The position numbers were made by a program, and so were the translations under genes. A stretch of DNA of 64,000 nt from Caldinitratiruptor microaerophilus (GTDB lineage Bacteria > Bacillota > Sulfobacillia > Symbiobacteriales > ZC4RG38): the NCBI RefSeq assembly GCF_025999835.1, contig NZ_AP025628.1, positions 1,798,001 to 1,862,000 of the forward strand, read 5' to 3'. Under the pieces are notes generated by a model that saw only the letters and a program-made list of their open reading frames with translations, made no database searches and was not told the origin of the DNA. Numbering within the stretch: position 1 is the stretch's first letter; each line of letters begins with the position of its first letter. Shown here one piece after another: positions 32,133 to 40,547 of the stretch.

Positions 32133-33038
32133 TTACCGCTTCAACTTCGGATCCAGGGCATCGCGCAGGCCGTCCCCCACCAGGTTGATGCTGAGGACGG
32201 CGAGGAAGATGAGGATGCCGGGCGGGACCCACAGCCAGGGTTCGAGCAGCAGCACCTTGTACGACAGGGCGCCGGAGAGCATGTTCCCCCACGACGGCAC
32301 GGGCTGGGGTACGCCGAGGCCGAGGAAGCTGAGGCCGGCCTCCCCCAGGATGGCGCTCGCCACCCCGAGGGTCGCCGCCACCAGGAGGGGTGCGGCGGCC
32401 CCCGGCAGCAGGTGGCGGACGATGATCCGGCCGTCGGACGCCCCCATGGCGGCGGCCGCCTGGGCGAACTCGCGGGTTCGGAGGCTCAGGAACTCCCCCC
32501 GCACGAGGCGGGCCACCCCCGTCCAGCTGAGCGCCCCGATCACGATCATCGTGTTGTAGATGCTCGGCCCCAGGACGGCGCTCATGGTGAGGGCCAGGGG
32601 GAAGAAGGGGAACACCAGCACCATGTCGGTGAGGCGCATGATGACGGTGTCCACCCAGCCGCCGTAGTACCCGGCGAGAGCGCCCAGGACCGTCCCGATG
32701 CCGACGGCGATGGTCACGGACACCAGGCCGACGCTCAGGGAGACCCGGCCACCCCACAGCAGCCGGCTCAGCACGTCCCGCCCCAGCTCGTCCGTGCCGA
32801 GGAGGTGGGCGGCCGAAGGCGGCTCCTCGATGTGGAGCACGTCCGTGGCGTCCCGGTCGTAGGGCGCCAGCACCGGGGCGAGGGCAGACGCCAGGGCGAG
32901 CGCCAGGAGGATCACCAACCCCGCCACCGCGCGGCGGTTCCGCAGGAGGCGGCGCAGGGCGATGGACCAGAGGCTCTCCCCGCGCCCGGCGACGGGTGCG
33001 TACGGGGGCGCAGTCAGCGGCTCGGGTGCGGCGCTCAC
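32133..33038 (-). CDS. Oligopeptide/dipeptide ABC transporter permease (OppC-like)
   Basis: A 301-residue permease with an OppC-type N-terminal domain (RNRRAVAGLVILLALAL) and six helices. The hallmark LLGTDELGRDVLSRLLWG is followed by the EAA loop REFAQAAAAMGASDGRIIVRHLLP and GLSFLGLGVPQPVPSWG. It is the last gene of a three-gene set with the OppB-like and OppA-like genes. No OppD or OppF ATPase gene is nearby, so ATPases must come from elsewhere. Confidence 0.92.
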   Translation of the reverse strand: MSAAPEPLTAPPYAPVAGRGESLWSIALRRLLRNRRAVAGLVILLALALASALAPVLAPYDRDATDVLHIEEPPSAAHLLGTDELGRDVLSRLLWGGRVSLSVGLVSVTIAVGIGTVLGALAGYYGGWVDTVIMRLTDMVLVFPFFPLALTMSAVLGPSIYNTMIVIGALSWTGVARLVRGEFLSLRTREFAQAAAAMGASDGRIIVRHLLPGAAAPLLVAATLGVASAILGEAGLSFLGLGVPQPVPSWGNMLSGALSYKVLLLEPWLWVPPGILIFLAVLSINLVGDGLRDALDPKLKR

Positions 33039-33068
33039 CGGGCGACACCTCCTCTTCGTCGGGTCGGA

Positions 33069-34031
33069 TCAGTCGTAGCGGATGCGGGGATCGACGAGCG
33101 CGTAGCCGATGTCCGTCAGGAGCGCCCCGAGCAGAGTGAGCACGGCGAAGATCAGGTTGACGGCCATGAGGACGGGGTAGTCGCGCCGCAGGAGCGCCTC
33201 GAAGCTCAGGCGCCCCATGCCGGGCCACGAGAAGATCGACTCCGTGATGATGGCGCCTCCGACCAGGGCCGGCAGTTCCAGGCCGAAGATCGTCACCACC
33301 GGGATGAGGGCGTTGCGCAGGGCGTGCCGGTAGACCACCACGCGCTCCCCCAGCCCCTTGGCCCGGGCGACCCGCACGTACTCCTGCCCGAGGACCTCGA
33401 GCAGGCTGGACCGCACGTACCGCATGAGGCCGGCCACGGAGACGAGGCCCAGCACCAACGCCGGCAGGACCAGGTGGTGGGCCACGTCCAGGAGGCCCTC
33501 CAGGCCCACCGGCTCCCGGCCCGGCGTCACCATCCCGCCCGACGGGAACCAGCCGAGCTGGAGGGCGAACACCCGGATCACCACGAGGCCGAAGAAGAAG
33601 CTCGGCACGGCCAGGCCGCCAAAGGCGAAGAGGGTGGCGAGGCGGTCCACGCGGGTGCCCCGCCGGGTTGCCGCCAGCACCCCGGCGGGGATGCCGAACG
33701 CGAACACGACGATCTCCGTGGCCAGGCCCAGCAGGAGGCTTGCCGGCAGGCGCTCTCCCACGACCTCCGCCACAGGGCGCTTGTACATGTACGAGTAGCC
33801 CAGGTTGCCCCGGAGCAGTTCGCCGAGCCAGCGGACGTACTGGACCGCCAGCGGCTCGCCCAGGCCGAGGCGCTGGCGGGCTGCCTCGAGCTGGGCGGGG
33901 TCGATGCGCGGGTCGACCATGGCGCTCATCGGGTCGCCGGGCGCCAGGTGGATCATCAGGAAGACCACCACCGTGATGCCGAGCAGGACCGGCACGGCCT
34001 GGAGGAGGCGGCGGATCACGTAGCGTGCCAC
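33069..34031 (-). CDS. Oligopeptide/dipeptide ABC transporter permease (OppB-like)
   Basis: A 320-residue permease starting MARYVIRRLLQAVPVLLGI, the OppB N-terminus. Further matches are FLMIHLAPGDPMSAMVDPR, LRGNLGYSYMYKRPV, the EAA loop EYVRVARAKGLGERVVVYRHALRNA and AIITESIFSWPGMGRLSFEALLRRDYP. It lies between the binding-protein and OppC genes with short gaps, in one operon. Confidence 0.93.
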   Translation of the reverse strand: MARYVIRRLLQAVPVLLGITVVVFLMIHLAPGDPMSAMVDPRIDPAQLEAARQRLGLGEPLAVQYVRWLGELLRGNLGYSYMYKRPVAEVVGERLPASLLLGLATEIVVFAFGIPAGVLAATRRGTRVDRLATLFAFGGLAVPSFFFGLVVIRVFALQLGWFPSGGMVTPGREPVGLEGLLDVAHHLVLPALVLGLVSVAGLMRYVRSSLLEVLGQEYVRVARAKGLGERVVVYRHALRNALIPVVTIFGLELPALVGGAIITESIFSWPGMGRLSFEALLRRDYPVLMAVNLIFAVLTLLGALLTDIGYALVDPRIRYD

Positions 34032-34124
34032 TCAGGAGGCCCTCCCCTCCCGTCCCGGCGGGCAGCCCGGTCCCCGCCACCCCGCGCGCCCGGCGGTCGG
34101 GGCGGAGACCGGGCTGCCGGGCCG

Positions 34125-35789
34125 CTAGCGGGCCTGCTGGGCCTTCGGGATCCACAGCTCGTGGATGTTCCAGAAGGGCCCCCGGATGTCCGGCTTCAGG
34201 CCCTGCACGCGGGCCGAGACGGCGTGGATGTCGTTCGGCGAGTAGAGGAAGACGTACGGCAGCTCGTCGTTCACCAGGCGCGCCCACTGGGCGTAGATGG
34301 GCTTGCGGTCCTCGGGCCGCAGCCGGCGGACGCCCTCCCGGATGAGCGGGGCGTTCTGCGGGTGGTCCCAGCCGGTCACCTGGGCCCACTTGTTGTCCGG
34401 CGTGACCAGGAAGATCCCGGCCGGGTCCGGGTCCGGCGGCACGGCCCAGGCCATGAGCCAGAGGTCCATGTTGTGCTTGTCGAAGACCTCACTCGCCAGC
34501 GTGGAGAACTCGAGCATCTCGAGGTTGACCTTGATGCCGACCTGACGGAGGTTGTCCTGGATCAGAGCGGCGGACTGCTCCCGGACCCGGTCGCCGCTGG
34601 GGTAGCGGAGGCTGACCTCGAACCGGCGCCCGTCCTTGCTGACGAAACCCTCCGCGTCCTTGGGGCCAAAGCCGGCCTGGCGCAGGTACTCCTCCGCCCG
34701 CCTCGGATCGTAGGGGTACGGGTCGAGGGCGGCCGGGTCGTAGGCCCAGGAGGTCGGGAGGATCGGGCTGTTCACCACCGTGCCGTGGCCGCCGAGCAGC
34801 CGGTCCACGATCGCCTGCCGGTTGATGGCGTGGGCCAGCGCCTTGCGAACCCGCTTGTCCGACAGGAAGGGCCGCCGGACGTTGACCCCCATGAACTGGT
34901 AGGAGAAGCTGGGGAACTCGTACAGGCGGACGTGCGGCATCTTCTGCAGCACGGGGACGTCCGCCGCCCGGACCGGGGCGTAGTCCAGCTCGCCGGCCTG
35001 GAGCTGGCCCACGGCCACGTCCTGGTTCACGATGCGGTAGATGATCCGCTCGATGTGCGGCCGGCCCAGGTAGTAGCCGTCCCACCGCGCCAGCTCGACG
35101 AACTGGTCGGGCCGGTACTGCACGAACCGGTAGGGCCCCGTCCCGACGGGCGAGCGGGTGGCCGGATGGTCCGCGAGCCGGGCGATGTCCGCCCCCCGGA
35201 AGACGTGCTCGGGCACGATCGGGAAGGAAAGCCGCTCCAGGATCGGCGCGTACGGCTCGACCAGGGTGAAGCGCACCGTGTGGTCGTCCAGGACCTGGAT
35301 GCCGCTCACGTCCGCGGCCCGGCCCTCCTTGTACTCCCGGGCGCCGGCGATCACCAGGTAGTCGGACGCCCGGACGCCGGGGTAGCGCGGGTCCAGGATC
35401 GCCTTGAAGGTGAAGGCCACGTCCCGGGCCGTGAAGGGCTGGCCGTCGTGCCACCGGACGTCCCGGCGCAGGTAGAAGGTCACCGACCGGTTGTCCGGCG
35501 ACACCTCGAAGCGCTCGGCCAGGTCCGGCTCCAGCCCCAGCTTCTCGTCGAGCTTCAGCAGGCCGTTGAAGACGAACCCGATGACGCTGCCGTCGTAGGC
35601 GTCCTCGTAGAGGAGCGGGTTGAACACCCCGCGGGGGGCCGAGAACATGCTGAGGTACAGCGTTCCGCCGTCCTCGGGGACGGCCGGCGCCGTGGGCACG
35701 CCGGGAGCAGGCCTCGGGCGCCGGGGGCAACCCGCCAGGGTCAGGCCGAGTGCCAGGACCACAGCCGCGATGAGCCACCTCTGCCGCAC
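34125..35789 (-). CDS. Peptide-binding lipoprotein (OppA/DppA-like)
   Basis: A 554-residue extracytoplasmic solute-binding protein of family 5. A short signal ends in the lipobox LTLAGC, then a Pro-rich linker. Family stretches are FNGLLKLDEKLGLEPDLAE, VTFYLRRDVRWHDGQPFTA, GTGPYRFVQYRPDQF, MGVNVRRPFLSDKRVRKAL and RRAEEYLRQAGFGPKDAEG. GTG 35789 follows GGAGGG. It is the first gene of the opp set. Peptides are the usual ligands; nickel or other substrates occur in the family. Confidence 0.92.
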   Translation of the reverse strand: MRQRWLIAAVVLALGLTLAGCPRRPRPAPGVPTAPAVPEDGGTLYLSMFSAPRGVFNPLLYEDAYDGSVIGFVFNGLLKLDEKLGLEPDLAERFEVSPDNRSVTFYLRRDVRWHDGQPFTARDVAFTFKAILDPRYPGVRASDYLVIAGAREYKEGRAADVSGIQVLDDHTVRFTLVEPYAPILERLSFPIVPEHVFRGADIARLADHPATRSPVGTGPYRFVQYRPDQFVELARWDGYYLGRPHIERIIYRIVNQDVAVGQLQAGELDYAPVRAADVPVLQKMPHVRLYEFPSFSYQFMGVNVRRPFLSDKRVRKALAHAINRQAIVDRLLGGHGTVVNSPILPTSWAYDPAALDPYPYDPRRAEEYLRQAGFGPKDAEGFVSKDGRRFEVSLRYPSGDRVREQSAALIQDNLRQVGIKVNLEMLEFSTLASEVFDKHNMDLWLMAWAVPPDPDPAGIFLVTPDNKWAQVTGWDHPQNAPLIREGVRRLRPEDRKPIYAQWARLVNDELPYVFLYSPNDIHAVSARVQGLKPDIRGPFWNIHELWIPKAQQAR

Positions 35790-36024
35790 GGGAAACCCTC
35801 CTGCCACGTACTGGCGATAGGGTTCCCGACCAGAGCCGCCGCCCATCGCACGGCAGGCCCCGCTTTGCCAGGTGGGGAACAGAATTCGACGCGTTATGTC
35901 ATCTGCCTGCTGGCACCGGCCCGAAAATTTGTGCCGGCAGCGGAAGGCTATGCCACCGGATCCCCACCCGATCCCGCCCCGGCCGCGCGGGCATACTGAG
36001 AAAACTGGGGGCGGAGGCGGGCCG
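35790..36024. other. Divergent intergenic region
   Basis: This 235-bp stretch separates the peptide-binding protein gene (minus) from a degenerate ABC ATPase gene (plus). It must hold both promoters. A relatively AT-rich segment lies at 35878-35935. No convincing -35/-10 pair or operator was found. Confidence 0.3.
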
Positions 36025-36696
36025 GTGACGAAGTGGGCGCTACGGGCATTCGGGCTCACCAAGCAGCATGCCGGACGGCCGGTCCTTCGGGGCGTCAATC
36101 TTTCGCTGGCGGCCGGCGAGGTGCTGGCGATCACGGGCGCGCCGGGGGCGGGCAAGTCGCTCCTCCTGAGCGTGCTCGCGACTGCGACCCGGGCAGACGC
36201 CGGTTCCTTCTACGTCGACGGATGGCCCGTCCTCGCCTGGCCCGGGCACCGGCCCCGGTTGCGGGAGGTCCGCCGCCGGATCGGCTACCTGCCGGAACGG
36301 ACCGGGCACCTGCCGGGGCTGACCGGGTGGGAGAGCGGGCTGCTGTTCGCCCGCCTCTTCGGACTCGACCCCGGCGCGGCCCGCCGGCGGCTGGGGGACC
36401 TCTTCGAGCGCCTGGACCTCCTGGGCGTCGCCGGGCAGCCCGTGGCCACCTACTCCCTCTCGGAGCGGCGCCGCCTCGCGCTCGCCGAGGCCCTCCTGCA
36501 CCAGCCCTCGCTCCTGCTTCTGGACCGCCCCGATGACGGCCACGCCGCGTCAGTACGGGCGCACATCGCCGACGTCCTGCAGGCCGAAGCCCGCCGCGGC
36601 CGCGCGATCCTGCTGGCGCTGCGGGACGGCGACGCGGCACCCGAACTGGCCCTGCTGGGTCGCCGGGCGGTGCTCGCGGGCGGTCTCCTGTCCTGA
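36025..36696 (+). CDS. Degenerate ABC transporter ATPase-like protein
   Basis: A 223-residue ABC domain of the CcmA/ABC-2 kind with a sound Walker A (GAPGAGKSLLLS) and RRRIGYLPERTG in the Q-loop region. The rest is degraded. The signature reads YSLSERRR where LSGGQ is expected, Walker B is LLLLDRPDDG with Arg in place of the catalytic Glu, and ILLALRDGD has no H-loop His. It may bind ATP but should not hydrolyse it normally. GTG 36025 follows GCGGAGGCGGG. A membrane protein gene follows 29 nt later and is likely its partner. Confidence 0.75.
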   Translation: MTKWALRAFGLTKQHAGRPVLRGVNLSLAAGEVLAITGAPGAGKSLLLSVLATATRADAGSFYVDGWPVLAWPGHRPRLREVRRRIGYLPERTGHLPGLTGWESGLLFARLFGLDPGAARRRLGDLFERLDLLGVAGQPVATYSLSERRRLALAEALLHQPSLLLLDRPDDGHAASVRAHIADVLQAEARRGRAILLALRDGDAAPELALLGRRAVLAGGLLS

Positions 36697-36725
36697 GACT
36701 TCGTGCGGTTCGTGGGGGGATGCGG

Positions 36726-37436
36726 ATGCACCCGGTCGCACGGTGGCAGTGGCGTGAGCTGGCCTCCGAGTGGCGACCCCTGTCCCTCTTCGCCGGGGCG
36801 GCCGCGCTGGTCGCGGCGATCTGGCCGCCGGCGATGTCCCTGCGCGTCCTGCTCCTGCTGGCCATCGCCTGGGCGCTCGGCAGCTCGGCGCGCTACATCT
36901 CCGGCGTCCTGGAGAGCGGTACCCTGTCCCGCCTGTCCCTCAGCCCCCGGGGACCTCGCCCCGTCCTGCTGGCGACCCTCCTCGTCCGCGCCGGAGCCCT
37001 CGCCGCGCTCCTGCTGCCGGCCGTCGCCGTCCTCTGGGCCCTCGCCCGTTCGGGCGCGGCAGGGCCGGCCGTGCCGGCGGCCCTCGCCGCCCTGCGGACG
37101 GGCGAGGACGCACTGGCCCTCTGGGGCGCGGTGCTGACCGGCACGGCGGCCGGCGCGGTGGTGGCGCTCACCCTCCGCCGGCAGGCGCACCGCCGCACGG
37201 CGGCCGCGGCCGCCACCGCGCTGTTGTGGCTGCTCCTGGCGCCGCCCGGGCCGCCTCCTCTCGCCTTTCCGGGCGCGCCGGCAGGGCCCCAGACGGCCGT
37301 GAGCGCCCTCGTGGCCCACGCCCCGACGCTCTACTCGCGCCACGGCACGTGGGCGGTGGCCACGGCCCTCGGGGGGACCCTGTCCGTCGGACTTGCCGCC
37401 GCCCTGGCGCCCCGGCTGCTGGCTGACCGCCGGTAG
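36726..37436 (+). CDS. Six-helix membrane protein, probable ABC-2-like partner
   Basis: Unrecognised protein of 236 residues, very rich in Ala and Leu, with about six membrane helices arranged in three pairs. There is no EAA loop. Size and position after an ABC domain gene suggest an ABC-2 type permease, comparable to CcmB-like proteins (haem-related exporters), but sequence support is weak. I preferred ATG 36726 (GGGGGG seven bases upstream) over ATG 36720. No other cytochrome maturation gene is adjacent. Confidence 0.6.
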   Translation: MHPVARWQWRELASEWRPLSLFAGAAALVAAIWPPAMSLRVLLLLAIAWALGSSARYISGVLESGTLSRLSLSPRGPRPVLLATLLVRAGALAALLLPAVAVLWALARSGAAGPAVPAALAALRTGEDALALWGAVLTGTAAGAVVALTLRRQAHRRTAAAAATALLWLLLAPPGPPPLAFPGAPAGPQTAVSALVAHAPTLYSRHGTWAVATALGGTLSVGLAAALAPRLLADRR

Positions 37437-37441
37437 CCGCC

Positions 37442-37666
37442 TCAGCCCGCCTCCAGGTCGACCCAGAAGTGCTGGTCCAGCCCCCAATCCCGTTCCAGTT
37501 CCTCGAGGGCCGCCGGGATCGACGGGAAGTACCGCTCCCAGGCGTCGGCCGTCCCCTGCTCGGTCACCTGCTGGACCCGCAGCCAGCACCCGAGGGAGTC
37601 CGGGTCCTCTTCGAGAAAGAAGAGGACGGAGACCGGATCGCCGGCGATCACCGCGGCCAGGCGCAC
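37442..37666 (-). CDS. Small acidic protein of unknown function
   Basis: Unrecognised 74-residue soluble protein rich in Glu, Asp and aromatic residues (EEDPDSLGCWLRVQQV, YFPSIPAALEELERDWG). GTG 37666 is preceded by a good GGGGGAGGGG site. It lies 37 nt after the M20 peptidase stop on the same strand and may be read from the same message. No membrane segment or signal peptide is seen. Confidence 0.55.
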   Translation of the reverse strand: MRLAAVIAGDPVSVLFFLEEDPDSLGCWLRVQQVTEQGTADAWERYFPSIPAALEELERDWGLDQHFWVDLEAG

Positions 37667-37703
37667 GGCGCTCCACCCCTCCCCCGGTCGTGCGGGTGCC
37701 GCC

Positions 37704-39080
37704 CTACAGCGCCCCCCGGGCCAGGAGCGGCCAGTAGGCGCAGAGGGTCCGCAGCCCGCCGTCGAAGTTTTCCAGGTGGAAGTGCTCGTTCGGGGCGTGG
37801 AAGTTCTCCTCCGGCAGGCCGAAGCCCAGGAGCACCACGGGGAGCCCGAGCACGGTAGCGAACGTCTCCGCCACGGGGATCGATCCGCCCATCCGCACCA
37901 GCACCGGCTCCACTCCGTATGCCTCCCGCAGGGCCTGTCGCGCCGCCTGCACGGCCGGGTGGTCGTGCGGGGTGAGGACCGCGCGGGCGCCGCCCGGCTC
38001 CCGCCGCACCTCCAGGGTGACCCCGGGGGGCAGATGGGTCCGCAGGTGGGCCTCGAGCCGGTCCAGGATCTCCTCCGGCTCCTGGTCGGGCACCAGCCGG
38101 CAGGTGATCTTCGCGTGGGCCTCCGCCGGGAGCACGGTCTTGGTCCCCTCGCCGGTGAAGCCGCCCCACACCCCGTTCAGCTCCAACGTCGGCCGGGCCC
38201 ACAGGCGCTCCAGCGTGGTGTACCCCGCCTCGCCGAAGAGGGCGGGGACACCGAGTTCGGCCACGAGGCGCGCGTCGTCGTGGGGGAGGGCAGCCCACTG
38301 GCGGCGCTCCTCCTCGGGGACCGGGCGCACGCGGTCGTAGAACCCTTCGACCCGGATGCGGCCGTCCGGACCGCGGAGGCCGGCCAGGAGCTCGACGAGC
38401 GCGTGGAGGGGGTTCTGCACCGCCCCGCCGTAGAGGCCCGAGTGCAGATCGCCCCGGGCGCCGCGCACGGTGATCTCGAGGGCGGCGAGGCCCCGGAGCC
38501 CCGTCGTGATCGCCGGCACCCCGCGGGCGAAGAACGTGGTGTCCGAGATGACCGCCACGTCGGCCCGGAGGCGGTCCCGGTGGGCCTCGACGAACGCCGG
38601 CAGGTGGCGGCTGCCGATCTCCTCCTCGCCCTCGACGAGAAACCGGAGGTTGAGGGGCAGCGCCCCGTCGACCCGCAGGAGGGTCTCCACCGCCTTGATA
38701 TGCAGGAAGACCTGGCCCTTGTCGTCGCTGGCCCCGCGGGCGTAGAGCTTGCCGTCCCGCACGTCAGGCTCGAAGGGCGGCGTCACCCACAGGTGCTCGG
38801 GGTCGACGGGCTGCACGTCGTAGTGCCCGTACACCAGCGCCGTGGGCCGTCCCGGGGCGTGGAGCCAGTCGGCGTACACCACCGGGTGGCCGCCCGTGGG
38901 CAGGACCTCGACGTGCTCGAGGCCGGCCGCCTGCATGGCGTCCGCCACCCACCGGGCCGCCCGCTCCACGTCCGGGCGGTGCGCGGAGAGCGCGCTCACG
39001 CTGGGGATCCGGAGAAAGTCCTTCAGCTCGGCCAGGTGCCGGTCGCGGTGCTCCCTCAGGTACGTCTCGTACCGGGACAC
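37704..39080 (-). CDS. M20 family metallopeptidase (dipeptidase)
   Basis: A 458-residue zinc peptidase of the M20/ArgE-DapE clan, most like cytosolic non-specific dipeptidases. Metal ligands are visible: His in VYGHYDVQP, Asp in ASDDKG, the general base and Glu pair in VEGEEEIGS, Asp in ISDTTFF, and the late His in HAPNEHFHLEN. A dimerisation domain (about 190-350) interrupts the catalytic domain. GTG 39080 follows GGGGGGAG. Together with the Opp importer it could serve peptide use, though the genes are not linked in one operon. Confidence 0.9.
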   Translation of the reverse strand: MSRYETYLREHRDRHLAELKDFLRIPSVSALSAHRPDVERAARWVADAMQAAGLEHVEVLPTGGHPVVYADWLHAPGRPTALVYGHYDVQPVDPEHLWVTPPFEPDVRDGKLYARGASDDKGQVFLHIKAVETLLRVDGALPLNLRFLVEGEEEIGSRHLPAFVEAHRDRLRADVAVISDTTFFARGVPAITTGLRGLAALEITVRGARGDLHSGLYGGAVQNPLHALVELLAGLRGPDGRIRVEGFYDRVRPVPEEERRQWAALPHDDARLVAELGVPALFGEAGYTTLERLWARPTLELNGVWGGFTGEGTKTVLPAEAHAKITCRLVPDQEPEEILDRLEAHLRTHLPPGVTLEVRREPGGARAVLTPHDHPAVQAARQALREAYGVEPVLVRMGGSIPVAETFATVLGLPVVLLGFGLPEENFHAPNEHFHLENFDGGLRTLCAYWPLLARGAL

Positions 39081-39272
39081 GCGGCTCCCCCCTGATCTCG
39101 TGTGTCTCCAGCCACGCATCCCTATTCGCCGGAGCCGGGTCGCCGTCCTGGTCCGCCGCGCTGCACCCCGGCGATCCCCCGCTGCAGTACAATAGCGGAA
39201 AGCGGCCCCCGGCCCCCGGGCGGTGTCGGGCAGTGCCGGGGGGCAGAACCGGCCCGGCAGGGGGGAGCCACG

Positions 39273-40535
39273 GTGGAGATCGTCATGCTCGAAGCGGCCG
39301 AACGGATCGCGCTGGCCACCGCGCTGGGACTGGTGGTCGGGCTCGAGCGCCTGCGGGCCGGCAAGGAGGCGGGCATCCGCACCTTCTCCCTCACCGCGAT
39401 GGCCGGGTGCCTGTCGCAGCTCACGGGACAGCCGGTGTACGGGATCCTGGCCCTGGCGCTCACCGGGATCGTGATCGCCGTGACCAACGCTCACGCCCTC
39501 TCCCGGGGCCAGGGGCCGGAGCTGACGACGTCGGCGGCCCTCACGGTCACCTCCTTCGCCGGCATTCTCGTGGGGCAGGGGCAACTCTTCGCCGCGGTGA
39601 TGAGCACCATCGTGGTGCTGCTCCTGCTCGCCTGGAAAGACGAGATGGTGGGGTTCAGCCGGCACCTCACGCGGGAAGAGGTGCACGCCGCCATCACGCT
39701 GCTCCTCCTGGGCCTGGTCATCCTGCCCCTCCTGCCCCCGAGGCCGGTCGACCCCTGGGGGATCCTCCACCCGCGCCAGGTCTGGATCATGGTCGTGCTG
39801 ATCTCCGGCATCGGCTTCGGCAACTACGTGCTCCTGCGGCGGTACGGCACGCGGGGGATCGCGTACGTGGGCTTCCTCGGCGGTCTGGTGAACAGCACGG
39901 CCACCGTGGCAGAACTCACCGCCTCGGTCCGCCGGGAGGGCGGCCCCCCGCCGGATTACGCCTTCCCGGGGATCATGCTCGCCAAGACTGCCATGTACCT
40001 GCGGAACGGGATCATCCTGGGCCTCTTCGCCCCTGAGGCCCTTCCGGTGGGGCTCCTGCCGGTGGGGCTCATGCTGGCCGTCAGCGTGACCCTCGCCGTG
40101 CGCGGACTGCGGCGGACGGCCGCCGAACCCCCGGAGGTGCACCTGCAGTCGCCCTTCTCGCTGCGGGCGGCCCTGGAGTTCGGGCTTTACTTCCTGGCGC
40201 TGACGGTCCTCGCCGGCGCCGCGCAGCGCGTGCTGGGCAACACGGGGTTCTACGCGGTGAGCTTCCTGGGGGGGATGGTCAGCTCCTCCACCACCACGGC
40301 CACGGCGGCCGCCCTCGCCCGCCAGGGCGCCGTCCCCACGGCCGTCGCGGGGCTCGGGGTCATCCTCTCCAGCATCGGCAGCGCCGTGGCCCTCCTGCCC
40401 CCGGTGGCCCGCGCCGCCCGGGGCACGCCGCTCTTCCGGCGCGCGGCCGGGGCGACGGCCCTCACGTCGGCCGCCGCCGTCGCCGGCCTGGCGCTCAATC
40501 CCTGGTTCCTGCAGCTCCTGCGGCTGTGGCGCTGA
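39273..40535 (+). CDS. MgtC/SapB and DUF4010 membrane protein
   Basis: A 420-residue protein with about twelve membrane helices. The N-terminal MgtC/SapB domain (about 8-140) has GLVVGLERLRAGKEAGIRTF and GILVGQGQLFAA. The C-terminal DUF4010 domain has YVGFLGGLVNSTATVAELT and SFLGGMVSSSTTTATAAAL. Such proteins are linked to growth at low magnesium or to membrane potential control, without a proven reaction. GTG 39273 follows GGGGGAG. It converges with ileS with a 12-nt gap. Confidence 0.87.
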   Translation: MEIVMLEAAERIALATALGLVVGLERLRAGKEAGIRTFSLTAMAGCLSQLTGQPVYGILALALTGIVIAVTNAHALSRGQGPELTTSAALTVTSFAGILVGQGQLFAAVMSTIVVLLLLAWKDEMVGFSRHLTREEVHAAITLLLLGLVILPLLPPRPVDPWGILHPRQVWIMVVLISGIGFGNYVLLRRYGTRGIAYVGFLGGLVNSTATVAELTASVRREGGPPPDYAFPGIMLAKTAMYLRNGIILGLFAPEALPVGLLPVGLMLAVSVTLAVRGLRRTAAEPPEVHLQSPFSLRAALEFGLYFLALTVLAGAAQRVLGNTGFYAVSFLGGMVSSSTTTATAAALARQGAVPTAVAGLGVILSSIGSAVALLPPVARAARGTPLFRRAAGATALTSAAAVAGLALNPWFLQLLRLWR

Positions 40536-40547
40536 GAGCCGGCCCGG

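Noticed and set aside
31989-35999. A 1336-codon open frame on the plus strand opposite the opp genes
   Set aside because: Same reasoning: the opposing minus-strand frames encode complete OppA, OppB and OppC with all family motifs.
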